DNA from: Paenibacillus sp. FSL R5-0766
GTDB taxonomy: Bacteria; Bacillota; Bacilli; Paenibacillales; Paenibacillaceae
DNA length: 64,000 nucleotides
Direction of reading: 5' to 3'
Assembly (NCBI RefSeq): GCF_037971845.1
Contig: NZ_CP150227.1
Coordinates: 4,588,001-4,652,000 of the forward strand
Shown: positions 36,290 through 45,148 of the stretch, piece after piece
Position numbering within the stretch: the first letter of the stretch is position 1
Layout: every line of letters begins with the position of its first letter
Translations under genes and position numbers: made by a program
Notes under the pieces: generated by a model
Told to the model about the DNA's origin: nothing
Seen by the model: only the letters and a program-made list of their open reading frames with translations
Database searches by the model: none

Positions 36290-36384
36290 CATACTGTAAA
36301 TAAACTGTTAATTATCGATGTTCAAATGAAGATAATGGATGCTTAACAGAAGAGCTTAGCATCACGGATAAGGAGAGAAGTCTT

Positions 36385-37629
36385 ATGCCCCGCCAAGACA
36401 GACGTGTCATCATGCTGGCAGACTGCCAGTCATTCTATGCCAGTGTGGAGAAGTCTGCACATCCCGAATACAAGGACCTCCCTCTCGTTGTTGCGGGAGA
36501 TCCGGCGCGCCGTTCGGGTATTATTCTTGCGGCCTGTCCACTCGCCAAGTCCTATGGAATTACGACAGCAGAACGACTGGGCGAAGCGCTCGCCAAATGT
36601 CCGGATGTTGTTGTTGTTCGCCCCCGGATGGCCGAGTACATTCGGGTGTCCCTTCATATTACGCGTATCCTTCAGTCTTACACCGATCTGGTGGAACCCT
36701 ATAGTATTGACGAACAGTTTCTCGATGTCACCGGAAGCCTGGATCTGTTCGGCAGTCCTGAGACGATTGCCCGCAGCATTCAATCGAGAGTGATGGATGA
36801 GACGGGTGTGTATATTCGAATCGGTATCAGTGATACCAAGGTCGTTAGCAAGATGGCCTGTGACCTGTACGCCAAGAAAGTTCCCGGGGGCATCTGCACG
36901 CTGCCTCGCAAAGATCTGCCTTCAACCATCTGGAAGAAGCCTGTGCGAGACATGTTCATGGTTGGTTCCCGCATGGCGCAGCATCTCTACAAGATGGGCG
37001 TCCATACGATCGGTGATCTGGCCCAGACCCCACTGTCCCGACTAAGAGAACGTTGGGGGGTGAATGGCGAGGTACTGTGGCGTATTGCCCGTGGTATCGA
37101 CGATTCTCCGGTCAAACCCGGGACATATGCTCATCAGCAGCAGGGGATCGGACATCAGATGACGCTACCCCGGGACTATGACTCCTGGGAAGATATCAAA
37201 GTGGTACTGCTTGAACTGGCGGAACTCGTCAGCCGACGTTCCCGGGACAAATCGCTCATGGGCCATGTGGTCTCGGTTGGATGTCGCGGACAGGATTATG
37301 ATCGGCCAACCGGTTTCTCCCGCCAGATGAAGGTGAATGAACCCACCAACATTACGGATGAAGTATATGATGCGGCCGCAGCTCTGTTCCTGCGCCATTG
37401 GGACGGATTACCCATCCGCCGTATCAGCGTGTCACTGACCGGACTTGTACCCGATTCCGAAGTACAGCTGTCCTGGTTTGATGACCGCGAACGTAAAAGA
37501 GAATTGGAACGTGCCACGGATGATATCAAGCGCAGGTACGGAGAAACCGCCATCATGCGGGCATCCTCCCTCTGCTCGTCCGCCCAAGCCCATGAACGTT
37601 CTCATAAAATTGGAGGTCATTATAAATGA
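36385..37629 (+). CDS. Y-family translesion DNA polymerase (UvrX/YqjW-like)
   Basis: 414 aa with the SD GGAGAG upstream. Palm motif LADCQSFYASVEK (D13) and catalytic YSIDEQFLDVTGS (D109, E110). A UmuC-type thumb with helix-hairpin-helix (YKMGVHTIGDLAQTPLSRL) and a C-terminal little-finger domain follow. Family members copy across damaged bases. The layout with a coupled YolD-like gene matches B. subtilis uvrX-yolD and yqjW-type operons. A LexA box upstream points to SOS control. Confidence 0.9.
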   Translation: MPRQDRRVIMLADCQSFYASVEKSAHPEYKDLPLVVAGDPARRSGIILAACPLAKSYGITTAERLGEALAKCPDVVVVRPRMAEYIRVSLHITRILQSYTDLVEPYSIDEQFLDVTGSLDLFGSPETIARSIQSRVMDETGVYIRIGISDTKVVSKMACDLYAKKVPGGICTLPRKDLPSTIWKKPVRDMFMVGSRMAQHLYKMGVHTIGDLAQTPLSRLRERWGVNGEVLWRIARGIDDSPVKPGTYAHQQQGIGHQMTLPRDYDSWEDIKVVLLELAELVSRRSRDKSLMGHVVSVGCRGQDYDRPTGFSRQMKVNEPTNITDEVYDAAAALFLRHWDGLPIRRISVSLTGLVPDSEVQLSWFDDRERKRELERATDDIKRRYGETAIMRASSLCSSAQAHERSHKIGGHYK

Positions 37630-37967
37630 GTAAAAAATTGCAGCAAAACGGTATCTTCGAATCCTCACGCATGATGCTTCCCGAGCACCGGGAAGCCTAC
37701 ATTCTTCATCAGGAACAACTTGCTCCTCGTACCCGCCCATCCCTGGATGCCCAGGCCGCGGAAGAAATGTCCCGTTTGCTTAGCAACTCGATGATGCTTG
37801 GAGATAAGGTCACTATTACGTTGTTTCACGAACATGACGATATCCGTTACACGGGGCAGGTGCTTCGGTTGGACCGCCCTGCCCGGACCCTCAGACTACT
37901 GATGGAAGATGGGTCCCGGGATATTCAGATGAACCTCATTACAGATGTGGCCCTAGCCGATGACTGA
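37626..37967 (+). CDS. YolD-like protein
   Basis: 113 aa. The start overlaps the polymerase stop as ATGA, so the two are translationally coupled. Family features: a basic opening (MSKKLQQNGIFESSRMMLPEH) and a C-terminal small beta domain (DKVTITLFHEHDDIRYTGQ, LRLLMEDGSRDIQMN). YolD-like proteins accompany Gram-positive Y-family polymerases and are proposed UmuD-like partners. Confidence 0.85.
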   Translation: MSKKLQQNGIFESSRMMLPEHREAYILHQEQLAPRTRPSLDAQAAEEMSRLLSNSMMLGDKVTITLFHEHDDIRYTGQVLRLDRPARTLRLLMEDGSRDIQMNLITDVALADD

Positions 37968-38182
37968 AGGGAGATATACCCACCCCGATGTTGTGGATAT
38001 TCCATGATAGATGCAGCATAGCCGTTGTCATGCAGGACTGTCTTCCTACACTTCCAGGTGAATACCAAAAGCAGCCGACGAGACATATCCAGACCATTCA
38101 CTTCGTTCTAAAGAAGCAAAATATCAGATACGTGATTCATCGGCTACATATAAGGGTAAAGCTTCTTTTTTCTGAAAAACTT

Positions 38183-39124
38183 TTAGAAAAAACTCCAGTC
38201 GAATTCCTTGGACAGACGCTCGAGCAGATGCACGCCGGCAATACTGTTGCCTTTGCGATTCAGAGCCGGGCCAACAAGACCTATGCCGAATTGTCCCGGT
38301 ACAAGGGTCAGAATTCCACCGGATACTCCACTTTTGGCGGGCAATCCAACCTCGATGGCAAATTCGCCTGATGCATTATACATACCACAGGTGGTCATGA
38401 AGGTTTTGGCAATCTGAACATAGCGACGAGGGATGAGTTCTTCTCCCGTAATTGGATCTGTTCCATTGTAGGCCAGAACGAGTGACATTCGAGACAAATC
38501 TGCACACGTCACTTCAATGGAGCAATGACGGAAATACACGGCAAGCACGTCTTCAACGTCATCCTTAATGACCCCGTTGTGCTTCAAAAAGTAGCCAAGT
38601 GAACGATTCATATGACCACTCTCCGATTCGGACTGAAACACCTCTTCGTTATAGCCCAGCTGATCATTGTGTGCCAGTTTGCGGAAAAACTCCAGAATGC
38701 GCCGTGACTTCTCCTCCTTACAGTCTCCTCCAACAAGCGAGGACACCGTAATCGCACCCGCATTGATTAATGGATTGAACGGGATTCCGGGTTCAACTAG
38801 TTCAAGCTTGATCATCGAATCGTAATCGTCGCCTGTGGGTTCTTTTCCTACATTAAAGAAGACTGCTTCTTCACCATGGTCCATTAAGGCCAGAATAAGG
38901 GTAAATACTTTGGAGATACTTTGCATCGTAAATGGGACACCGCAATCCCCTGCCGACACATAGTTCCCTTCGGCGTCCATGATATGTATACCAAGCTCAT
39001 CCTGAGAGGCTTTCACAAGCTCTGGGATATAAGAAGCCACCTTACCCTGCCCGGTGTGCAGACGACTGGTCTCCAGCCACTCCGGCAGCAATGCATTCAG
39101 ACGTTCCATGGTTGAATTGCTCAT
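38183..39124 (-). CDS. glsA: Glutaminase A
   Basis: 313 aa, standard size. Serine-dependent beta-lactamase-like fold with the S-x-x-K motif QSISKVF (S69-K72), PFNPLINAGAI, VYFRHCSIEV and 'SGEFAIEVGLPAKSGVSGGI'. Hydrolyses glutamine to glutamate and ammonia in the cytoplasm. The end sits next to an AT-rich inverted repeat at about 38165-38192 that may serve as a bidirectional terminator with the yolD-like gene. No glutamine transporter gene is nearby. Confidence 0.95.
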   Translation of the reverse strand: MSNSTMERLNALLPEWLETSRLHTGQGKVASYIPELVKASQDELGIHIMDAEGNYVSAGDCGVPFTMQSISKVFTLILALMDHGEEAVFFNVGKEPTGDDYDSMIKLELVEPGIPFNPLINAGAITVSSLVGGDCKEEKSRRILEFFRKLAHNDQLGYNEEVFQSESESGHMNRSLGYFLKHNGVIKDDVEDVLAVYFRHCSIEVTCADLSRMSLVLAYNGTDPITGEELIPRRYVQIAKTFMTTCGMYNASGEFAIEVGLPAKSGVSGGILTLVPGQFGIGLVGPALNRKGNSIAGVHLLERLSKEFDWSFF

Positions 39125-39184
39125 ATGTCATCTCCTCCACATCTCTATATAAGAAAGCATCTGATTACCCTCAGAACAGTTCCT

Positions 39185-39667
39185 TTACCGCTTCATTTGA
39201 AGATTCAACTCCAAAATTTCGCCGGGAAGACCATCGTAATCGCCTGTCCAGGTAGATACAAAGTTCTGTCTGGTCAAGATCCGGCGGGAAGCAGCGTTAC
39301 CCGGATCGATAACTGCATAGAGTGATCCCATCCCTGCGGCTTGTGCCTGAATAATCAACCGTGACGCTATGGATGTGCCTTGACCTTTGCCCCAATGTTC
39401 AGGCAAGATCATGTAACCTATCTCAGCCTTGGTCGGGTCCTCCTGATCCGGAATCAATTTGGCATACGCTACACCGGCCCCATCTTCACTGAATACCCGG
39501 TAATGTCCGCAAGTGGAACGCTCATTAAACTCCAGCATGGACTCGAATTGCGTTCTCGCCTCTTGCTCCGGTATTGCACGTTCTGTAATCTGTTTCATTA
39601 CTTCCATATTGGAAACCAACGCATAATAATCATCAAAATCAGGTTGTGTGTATTTAATGAACTTCAT
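39185..39667 (-). CDS. GNAT-family N-acetyltransferase
   Basis: 160 aa from MKFIKYTQPDFDDYY; this ATG follows AGAGGAGG at good spacing, so the open frame up to 39841 is not coding. GNAT motifs: AEIGYMILPEHWGKGQGTSIA (acetyl-CoA-binding motif A), LIIQAQAAGMGSLYAVIDPGNAAS and 'RILTRQNF'. This is the layout of RimJ/RimL-like enzymes that acetylate protein N-termini or small molecules. Substrate unknown. It lies 60 bp before glsA on the same strand and may be cotranscribed with it. Confidence 0.85.
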   Translation of the reverse strand: MKFIKYTQPDFDDYYALVSNMEVMKQITERAIPEQEARTQFESMLEFNERSTCGHYRVFSEDGAGVAYAKLIPDQEDPTKAEIGYMILPEHWGKGQGTSIASRLIIQAQAAGMGSLYAVIDPGNAASRRILTRQNFVSTWTGDYDGLPGEILELNLQMKR

Positions 39668-39825
39668 GATATGCCTCCTCTGGGGTACATAACTTATCTT
39701 GGTCTTGTTGAATTCACCTAGAGTATAACAGATGCGAAGGATGGAATGCACACAAGGCACCACGCTTGCAGGCAGCCAGATGATCCGATAGGCCAACAAG
39801 TCAGCAATCTGACAACTGTAGATAC

Positions 39826-39853
39826 CAAAAAGCGGCCTCAACTGGAGACCGCT
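39826..39853 (-). terminator. Terminator of the OFA transporter gene
   Basis: AGCGGTCTC / GAGGCCGCT hairpin followed by TTTTTGG on the minus strand, about 70 nt after the transporter stop. Confidence 0.7.
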
Positions 39854-39925
39854 TTGCTTACTTTGTTTTAATTTGCTTTTTAAGATGAAGAAATATTCTC
39901 TGTTCCGTACTTCCCGTGCATGTTG

Positions 39926-41221
39926 TTAGCTTGCCCGTGATGAAGGGTTAAGATTCATCTGTTTTTCACGTTGACGTGCACGACGACCTTCACCTGGAGG
40001 GGTGATGATCAGTGCGAGCAACAGCGAGACAGCACAGAGTACAGCAATCACGATGAATGTTAGATGGAATCCGCCCAGCAGGGCGCTGATGAATGATCCT
40101 GCCAAGGCACCAAATCCAAATCCCTGATAGATCACACCATAGTTTTTGCTCTGATTTTTCAGTCCGAAGTAATCGGCCACAATCGCCGGGAATACCGTAA
40201 TGTTACCACCGAAGCAGAATGCAACGGCCGCCACACAGGCGAAGAAAATCCCGAAGGTCAGTGGAACCAGACTGAGTGTCATGACAGCTACGGCAGTAAC
40301 CAGCAGCGCACCAGCGATGACCTTCATTCGTCCTACTTTATCCGACAGCGCACCAAGAATAATACGTCCTGCCGTGTTAAAGATTGCAACCATGGCCACT
40401 GCATTCGCAGCGGTAGCTACATCAAGACCTGCAAGCTGTACACCGATATCTTTGACAATACCGATCAGATACAAACCGCTCATACACGCCGTGAAGAAAA
40501 TAACAAACAGCATGTACGCTTCTTTTGTACGCAGCATCTCTTTCACCGTGTAATCATGACGTGCCACGACTTGTTTGGATCCTTCCTTGCTTGCCGGAGC
40601 CTGTTCACGAACAACCGCTTCACGGATCAGGAATGATCCCGCAACGACCAGAACCAGAACGATAATACCCCAGTACATAAATGCCTGAGCAGGACCAACG
40701 GCACCAATCAATGCCGTGTTCACATATTTAAACAATAAACTACCAGTACCAAAGGCTCCGACCGAGATCCCCGAGATCAGACCTTTACGCTCCGGGAACC
40801 ATTTGATCAGATTAGACAGCGACGTAATGTACGCCGTACCATCTGCAAAACCAACGACAAATCCAGCCAAAATGTACAGCAGTGTTAACGAGGTGACTTG
40901 AGAACTCAGAATAAGACCCAGCCCAAGCACAACCCCGGCTACACGGATCAGGCGCTGAAGACCCCAACGTTCCTGCAACCGGCCTGCAAACAATGTGGCA
41001 AATGCCAAAGCAAAACTGGTAATTGAAAAAGTTATCGCGACCGAGCTGACGTCCCATCCGAAACGATCAGACAACGGTTGATTAAATAAACTCCAAGTAT
41101 AGATGGTTCCAAGACCCATTTGTACAATGATGGTCCCCAAAACAATAAGCCAGCGATTCATTTTGGTAGGTGCAGATGTTGATTCAGGTGTTGATGAAAC
41201 GGATGAAATTGTTGCTTTCAT
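39926..41221 (-). CDS. OFA-family MFS transporter (YhjX-like)
   Basis: 431 aa with twelve predicted TM helices. Strongly resembles E. coli YhjX of the oxalate:formate antiporter family: WLIVLGTIIVQMGLGTIYTW, FAGRLQERWGLQRL, SNLIKWFPERKGLISG, ITVFPAIVADYFG, NYGVIYQGFGFG. YhjX is induced by external pyruvate through the YpdA/YpdB system. Here a LytS/LytT-type pair lies directly upstream on the same strand, and a direct repeat precedes the gene. Candidate substrate: pyruvate or a related monocarboxylate; inferred. Confidence 0.88.
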   Translation of the reverse strand: MKATISSVSSTPESTSAPTKMNRWLIVLGTIIVQMGLGTIYTWSLFNQPLSDRFGWDVSSVAITFSITSFALAFATLFAGRLQERWGLQRLIRVAGVVLGLGLILSSQVTSLTLLYILAGFVVGFADGTAYITSLSNLIKWFPERKGLISGISVGAFGTGSLLFKYVNTALIGAVGPAQAFMYWGIIVLVLVVAGSFLIREAVVREQAPASKEGSKQVVARHDYTVKEMLRTKEAYMLFVIFFTACMSGLYLIGIVKDIGVQLAGLDVATAANAVAMVAIFNTAGRIILGALSDKVGRMKVIAGALLVTAVAVMTLSLVPLTFGIFFACVAAVAFCFGGNITVFPAIVADYFGLKNQSKNYGVIYQGFGFGALAGSFISALLGGFHLTFIVIAVLCAVSLLLALIITPPGEGRRARQREKQMNLNPSSRAS

Positions 41222-41309
41222 CGTGATCTCCCCTTTGCCGATGTCATATACATGAATGCGTTCACAAGCTAATCATACATGAAAGGGGATTCATCACACC
41301 GTTTTGAGC

Positions 41310-41340
41310 ATGAGTTGCATCAGATGCGGAATGAAATGCT
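41310..41340 (-). promoter_or_regulatory. Candidate LytTR-regulator binding site upstream of the OFA transporter
   Basis: On the minus strand AGCATTTCAT (41340-41331) and TGCAACTCAT (41319-41310), separated by 11 nt. The first differs by one base from the E. coli YpdB half-site GGCATTTCAT as I recall it; the second matches seven of ten. It lies just upstream of a possible -10 (TATGAT, 41277-41272). Confidence 0.5.
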
Positions 41341-41341
41341 T

Positions 41342-42142
41342 CTAGATGCGCATGAGTTGCCTGAATTCTTTGACCTTCCCACGACTCACGGGCACTTCAG
41401 CTTCCAAATCGCGTAGACGGAGCAGATAAGTATTGTTGAACCAAGGTACAATTTCACGGATTTGCGACAGATTTACGACGTACGAACGGTGGCAGCGAAA
41501 GAAGGTGTCCTGTGGCAGTCGGCTGTGGAAATCCGATATACTCACTGGCATGGTGAACTCACCATTTTTGGTATATACCTTTGTCACTTTCTCTTGTGCT
41601 TCCGCATAGTAGATGTCTGCCGTATCCGTAACAATAATATTATCATTCCGCAGCAGATTAATTCTTCTGTCCGTATGGGAATTCGTATCTCGTTCTCGTA
41701 ACAGATCTCCCTGTGCAGCAGATCCGTCCACCATAGGAGCTGGTCCATCCTCAACATGTTGCTCCACCGGCGTATGATCACGCTTGAAAGCCATCTCCAG
41801 CTTATGGAGCATTGCAGCAATTCGTTTCTCGTCATACGGCTTCAGAATATAATCAAACGCCTCCAACTCAAAGGCTTCCGCTGCATGTTCCTTATACGCC
41901 GTCGTAAATACAATGTAGGGTTTCGTTGCAAACTTTCCAATATGATGGGCCAGCATCATACCGTCCAGCGAGGGAATATTGATATCGAGAAAAATAACAT
42001 CTACTTCTTGTTCCTGCAAAAACTTCAGTACATCCAGCCCATCTTCAAGGCGATCCACCACTTCAATCTGACTATGTTCCTGGATTAAATAATTCAATTC
42101 CTCACTTGCCAGAATCTCGTCTTCCACAATAAGAGCTCTCAT
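41342..42142 (-). CDS. LytTR-family response regulator (LytT/YpdB-like)
   Basis: 266 aa. Receiver domain with phosphoacceptor D53 (VDVIFLDINIPSLDG), LKPYDE near residue 107, and a C-terminal LytTR DNA-binding domain at about 165-266 (YYAEAQEKVTKVYTKNGEF, FFRCHRSYVVNLSQIREI, LRDLEAEVPVSRGKVKEF). It follows the sensor kinase by 10 bp and lies 120 bp before the OFA transporter, which it probably controls. Confidence 0.93.
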   Translation of the reverse strand: MRALIVEDEILASEELNYLIQEHSQIEVVDRLEDGLDVLKFLQEQEVDVIFLDINIPSLDGMMLAHHIGKFATKPYIVFTTAYKEHAAEAFELEAFDYILKPYDEKRIAAMLHKLEMAFKRDHTPVEQHVEDGPAPMVDGSAAQGDLLRERDTNSHTDRRINLLRNDNIIVTDTADIYYAEAQEKVTKVYTKNGEFTMPVSISDFHSRLPQDTFFRCHRSYVVNLSQIREIVPWFNNTYLLRLRDLEAEVPVSRGKVKEFRQLMRI

Positions 42143-42152
42143 TGATCCATCA

Positions 42153-43820
42153 TCACCTTGTTACGACATCTCCTTTGGGCACATCAAATAAAATATCGGT
42201 TCCTTGTTCCAGCCTAGTAATGGTTACACCTTGTCCGTAAATAAGTTTGACCCGGCGATGCACATTATATAGCCCGATCTGGTTACCAGGCATACGGTCA
42301 TGGTAGACACGTTCAATAATATCTGCACTGATGCCTGCTCCTGTATCACTGACACTGATTCGTACAAACTCCGGATAATCCTGTACCCGAATTCGAACAG
42401 TCCCGGGTCCTTTCACCTTGAGAATGCCATGAATAATTGCATTTTCGACGAGCGGCTGGATAACAAGACTCGGAATATGCACCGCGACCTCATCAATGTC
42501 ATAAATCACGTTAAGCCGACTACCAAAGCGAGCTTTCTCAATCTCTACATAATTACGGACCTGCTCCAGTTCCTTATGAATATCAATTAACTCATCCGAC
42601 AGCTCCAGATTGTAGCGCATATACCCGGATAGGTTCACAATCAGCTCCCGCGCACGATCTGGTTTGGTTCGGATGGACGATGCAATCGCATTTAGCGCAT
42701 TAAATAGAAAATGAGGATGAATGGTCGTCTGTAAGGCACGGAGCTCTGCTTTGTTCGCAGCAGCCTTGATCTCTTCTACCCGTGATACCTCCATCTGAGT
42801 GGAAATGATCTGCGACAGACCTACAGCCATCGTTTGCAAAGGATACGTAATTTTATACGCTTTGCGATAATAAATTTTGAGCGCACCTGTAATGTCTCCT
42901 CGTTCTTTGAGCGGAATGATTAACAGCGAGTGGATATCGGGTGTTTTTTCATCAATCACATCATTACTAATCGTAATCTCACCGCTGGATATCGTTTTCT
43001 TGGTCATCTCACTTATAATTTCATTACCGATATGATATCGTTCCTCGCCAAATCCTACATAAGCCAGTACATTCCGGGTATCCGTAATTGCAACCGCATC
43101 GGCCTGAATATCCTCCTGGATAATCCGGCAGATTTTGCGCAGAGAATCCTCATCAATCGAACGGAAATACGGCAATGTTTTATTTGCAATCTCAAGCGCC
43201 AGCTTCGCCTGACGAGCTGCAATCATTTCCTTTTCCCCTTCAACACTCTGCACCAAGAGCACAATCAGCCCAATGTTGACTTCACCCAGAATCATAGGCA
43301 GCGCAATCTTCGAAACAATGTCGGCACCCAGTGGATCGGGATAGGAAAATAACAGGATTAATAACATCGTCAGCGCTTCACAGATCATTCCAGCACCAAT
43401 ACCGATGATCCATCGCTTGGGCTTGGGCGTGTACTTATGTATATATCCAGAGACCAGACCTGCCAGGATACTTGTAATTAGACACGGTATAGCTGTGACT
43501 CCATCCATATCAATCAAATACCGATGCACCCCGGAGACAATCCCCGTAATAATACCCACAGGCGCTCCGAACAAAATACCACCCGATAACACGGCGATGA
43601 TCCGTACATTCACCAGTGAACCTTCAACATTAATGCCCGTATATGTCCCGAAAATGGCAAAAGCACAGAATAACAAGGTAACCGCAATAGACTCCTGCCA
43701 CCTTAATTTCCCCTTTTGCAGAATTTGCCTAAACCTTGGCACCCTCGACAGAAAGAATAAAAATATAATCAACAGCGCCGCCCGTTCAAATAAACCCAGC
43801 AGCATCGTAAACATCTCCAA
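42153..43820 (-). CDS. LytS-type sensor histidine kinase
   Basis: About 555 aa. Start set at a TTG 7 nt after GGAGGAAG; an ATG at 43814 (MFTMLLGLF) is the alternative and a GTG at 43835 would overlap the SD. Domains: a 5TM-5TMR_LYT membrane sensor (about 1-190, with [16 protein letters not shown]), a GAF domain (about 220-355) and a His_kinase domain with the phospho-His in [13 protein letters not shown], then an ATPase with NAIIHGI and GAGIS. B. subtilis LytS and E. coli YpdA/BtsS of this class respond to pyruvate. Confidence 0.92.
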   Translation of the reverse strand: MEMFTMLLGLFERAALLIIFLFFLSRVPRFRQILQKGKLRWQESIAVTLLFCAFAIFGTYTGINVEGSLVNVRIIAVLSGGILFGAPVGIITGIVSGVHRYLIDMDGVTAIPCLITSILAGLVSGYIHKYTPKPKRWIIGIGAGMICEALTMLLILLFSYPDPLGADIVSKIALPMILGEVNIGLIVLLVQSVEGEKEMIAARQAKLALEIANKTLPYFRSIDEDSLRKICRIIQEDIQADAVAITDTRNVLAYVGFGEERYHIGNEIISEMTKKTISSGEITISNDVIDEKTPDIHSLLIIPLKERGDITGALKIYYRKAYKITYPLQTMAVGLSQIISTQMEVSRVEEIKAAANKAELRALQTTIHPHFLFNALNAIASSIRTKPDRARELIVNLSGYMRYNLELSDELIDIHKELEQVRNYVEIEKARFGSRLNVIYDIDEVAVHIPSLVIQPLVENAIIHGILKVKGPGTVRIRVQDYPEFVRISVSDTGAGISADIIERVYHDRMPGNQIGLYNVHRRVKLIYGQGVTITRLEQGTDILFDVPKGDVVTR

Positions 43821-44121
43821 TCTTACTTCCTCCACATCTATCTGAAAATAACATGCATACCGACACAGCCACGCCTTTTTGAAAGAACATCCAGGACATT
43901 AAACCATAAGGCTCTTATACTCGTATGCAACAGTTTACCGCTCCCCCCAGAGGAAAGCAAAGTCCATCTTGTGAAAATGCATCAACAAGACTGCACCAAG
44001 CACACAATAGTTCATCCCTTAACTTCTATGAAAATCTGCGATTCCAGAAAAACCTATGTTATAATCAGTTGTCATGTTATTCCAATTATTAATGAAATTA
44101 ATCACAGAAAGGTGTTCGTGC

Positions 44122-44397
44122 ATGCTTGCCATTCTACTCCTGGGTTTACTTCTGCTTTTTAGCCTAATATGGCTTACCCTATATGCTGTCTCCAGACGAT
44201 CCAATAACCCTCATCGCTCAACAAGACTTGTCCTGCAAATTATTTTATTTATTTCGATCCTGACTTTAATTGTACAGGACTATATCCTAAAAGAAGATCC
44301 TTATAACAGCACTATAATTGTAGTTCTAATCATAACCTTAATATTCATCAGCTCTTTCCAAGATAAAAGTAAAAGTGCAGCGGATGAAAATACATAA
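44122..44397 (+). CDS. Small membrane protein
   Basis: 91 aa from MLAILLLGLLLLFSLIW; this ATG has AAGGTG 7 nt upstream, so the longer frame from 44074 is not used. Three predicted TM helices (about 1-20, 33-52, 59-77) and a short charged tail. A TATAAT at 44060-44065 could be its -10. No family recognised. It is followed by a strong bidirectional terminator. Confidence 0.65.
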   Translation: MLAILLLGLLLLFSLIWLTLYAVSRRSNNPHRSTRLVLQIILFISILTLIVQDYILKEDPYNSTIIVVLIITLIFISSFQDKSKSAADENT

Positions 44398-44450
44398 ACA
44401 CCATTTAAAGCCCCACTAAAACGATCTTCATCCCTGCTGCTCTTCACTAC

Positions 44451-44506
44451 AAAAAAAGGGGGTGTTCCATCATGTCATCTGCATGACTTAATGGAACACC
44501 CCTCTT
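44451..44506 (+). terminator. Strong bidirectional-type terminator
   Basis: GGGGGTGTTCCAT / ATGGAACACCCC stem with an inner ATGTCAT / ATGACTT arm, flanked by a T-tract on each strand. It serves the small membrane protein gene on the plus strand and possibly minus-strand traffic. Confidence 0.8.
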
Positions 44507-44544
44507 TTCATTACCACACCAACTTGGATGTAATTTGGTCTTTC

Positions 44545-44720
44545 TAAAGTACTTTCGTTTACACAACAACGGAGAGGACAGAAATAACCTAAAGAAGCGA
44601 AGCGTGCGCCTTTAGCCCCGGATTTTACCCTTTAGAAAAGGGAATCAAAAAAATCCGGGGATAACAGCGATCGGAAGGTTATTCTGTCATCGTAGTGCCC
44701 CATGTAAACCACGCTCTTTA
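44545..44720 (+). repeat. MITE-like palindromic repeat, copy E
   Basis: About 176 bp. Outer ends TAAAG...GTTTACAC and GTAAACC...CTTTA, arms CGGAGAGGACAGAAATAACC and GGTTATTCTGTCATCG, inner stem CCCCGGATTT / AAATCCGGGGATAA. Reversed relative to A, B and D. It lies between convergent genes, immediately after the spoVIF-like gene on that gene's strand. Confidence 0.9.
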
Positions 44721-44745
44721 CCTCACCCAACATGACATCGAATCC

Positions 44746-45033
44746 CTACCTAAACATCCCCCACAGCTTAATCAAATGAAACGTATTGTTCGGATCAATC
44801 TTCTGCGCGAGCACAAAAGCAACAAACTGCTCCTCCTGCGCCGGAGAGAAATTCTCATTCATAATGACAGCGGAAGACTTGACCAACCTTCTGACCTTGG
44901 CCTTATCTTGCAAATCAGACTTGGTTACGCCATCAATCAACTTTTTGATACGCTCTTTGACAGCGGGATTTTTCATCTTTAATTTGATCCGCTCCACCAG
45001 CTGCGGACTAATTCCATATTGTTGATAACCCAA
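44746..45033 (-). CDS. Stage VI sporulation protein F-like (SpoVIF)
   Basis: 95 aa from a TTG at 45033 preceded by GGGAGGTG; a GTG at 45066 has no SD. All-helical, basic protein; the segment DKAKVRRLVKSSAVIMNENFS followed by EEQFVAFVLAQKI aligns by eye with B. subtilis SpoVIF (YjcC). SpoVIF is a small spore-coat-assembly protein made in the mother cell. Remote similarity, so the family call is probable rather than certain. It stands alone downstream of recG. Confidence 0.7.
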   Translation of the reverse strand: MGYQQYGISPQLVERIKLKMKNPAVKERIKKLIDGVTKSDLQDKAKVRRLVKSSAVIMNENFSPAQEEQFVAFVLAQKIDPNNTFHLIKLWGMFR

Positions 45034-45148
45034 AACGTATAGCACCTCCCATAAGAATGAACTCACTTCTTATTCATATGTCGGGAGGGCTTGTACACTT
45101 GTCTTTTTTTACAAAGGTAATACGAAAAACCCGTTATTATGGCAAGCT

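Larger units (their letters stand above)
35529..36377. other. Divergent intergenic region between EPS locus and DNA polymerase
   Basis: About 850 bp. It holds the leader hairpins at 36018-36079 (facing the EPS locus) and the LexA box at 36278-36289 (facing the polymerase). A minus-strand frame of 74 codons (35788-36012, GTG start) has no SD and no recognisable product, so I do not call it a gene. The rest shows nothing I can assign. Confidence 0.5.
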
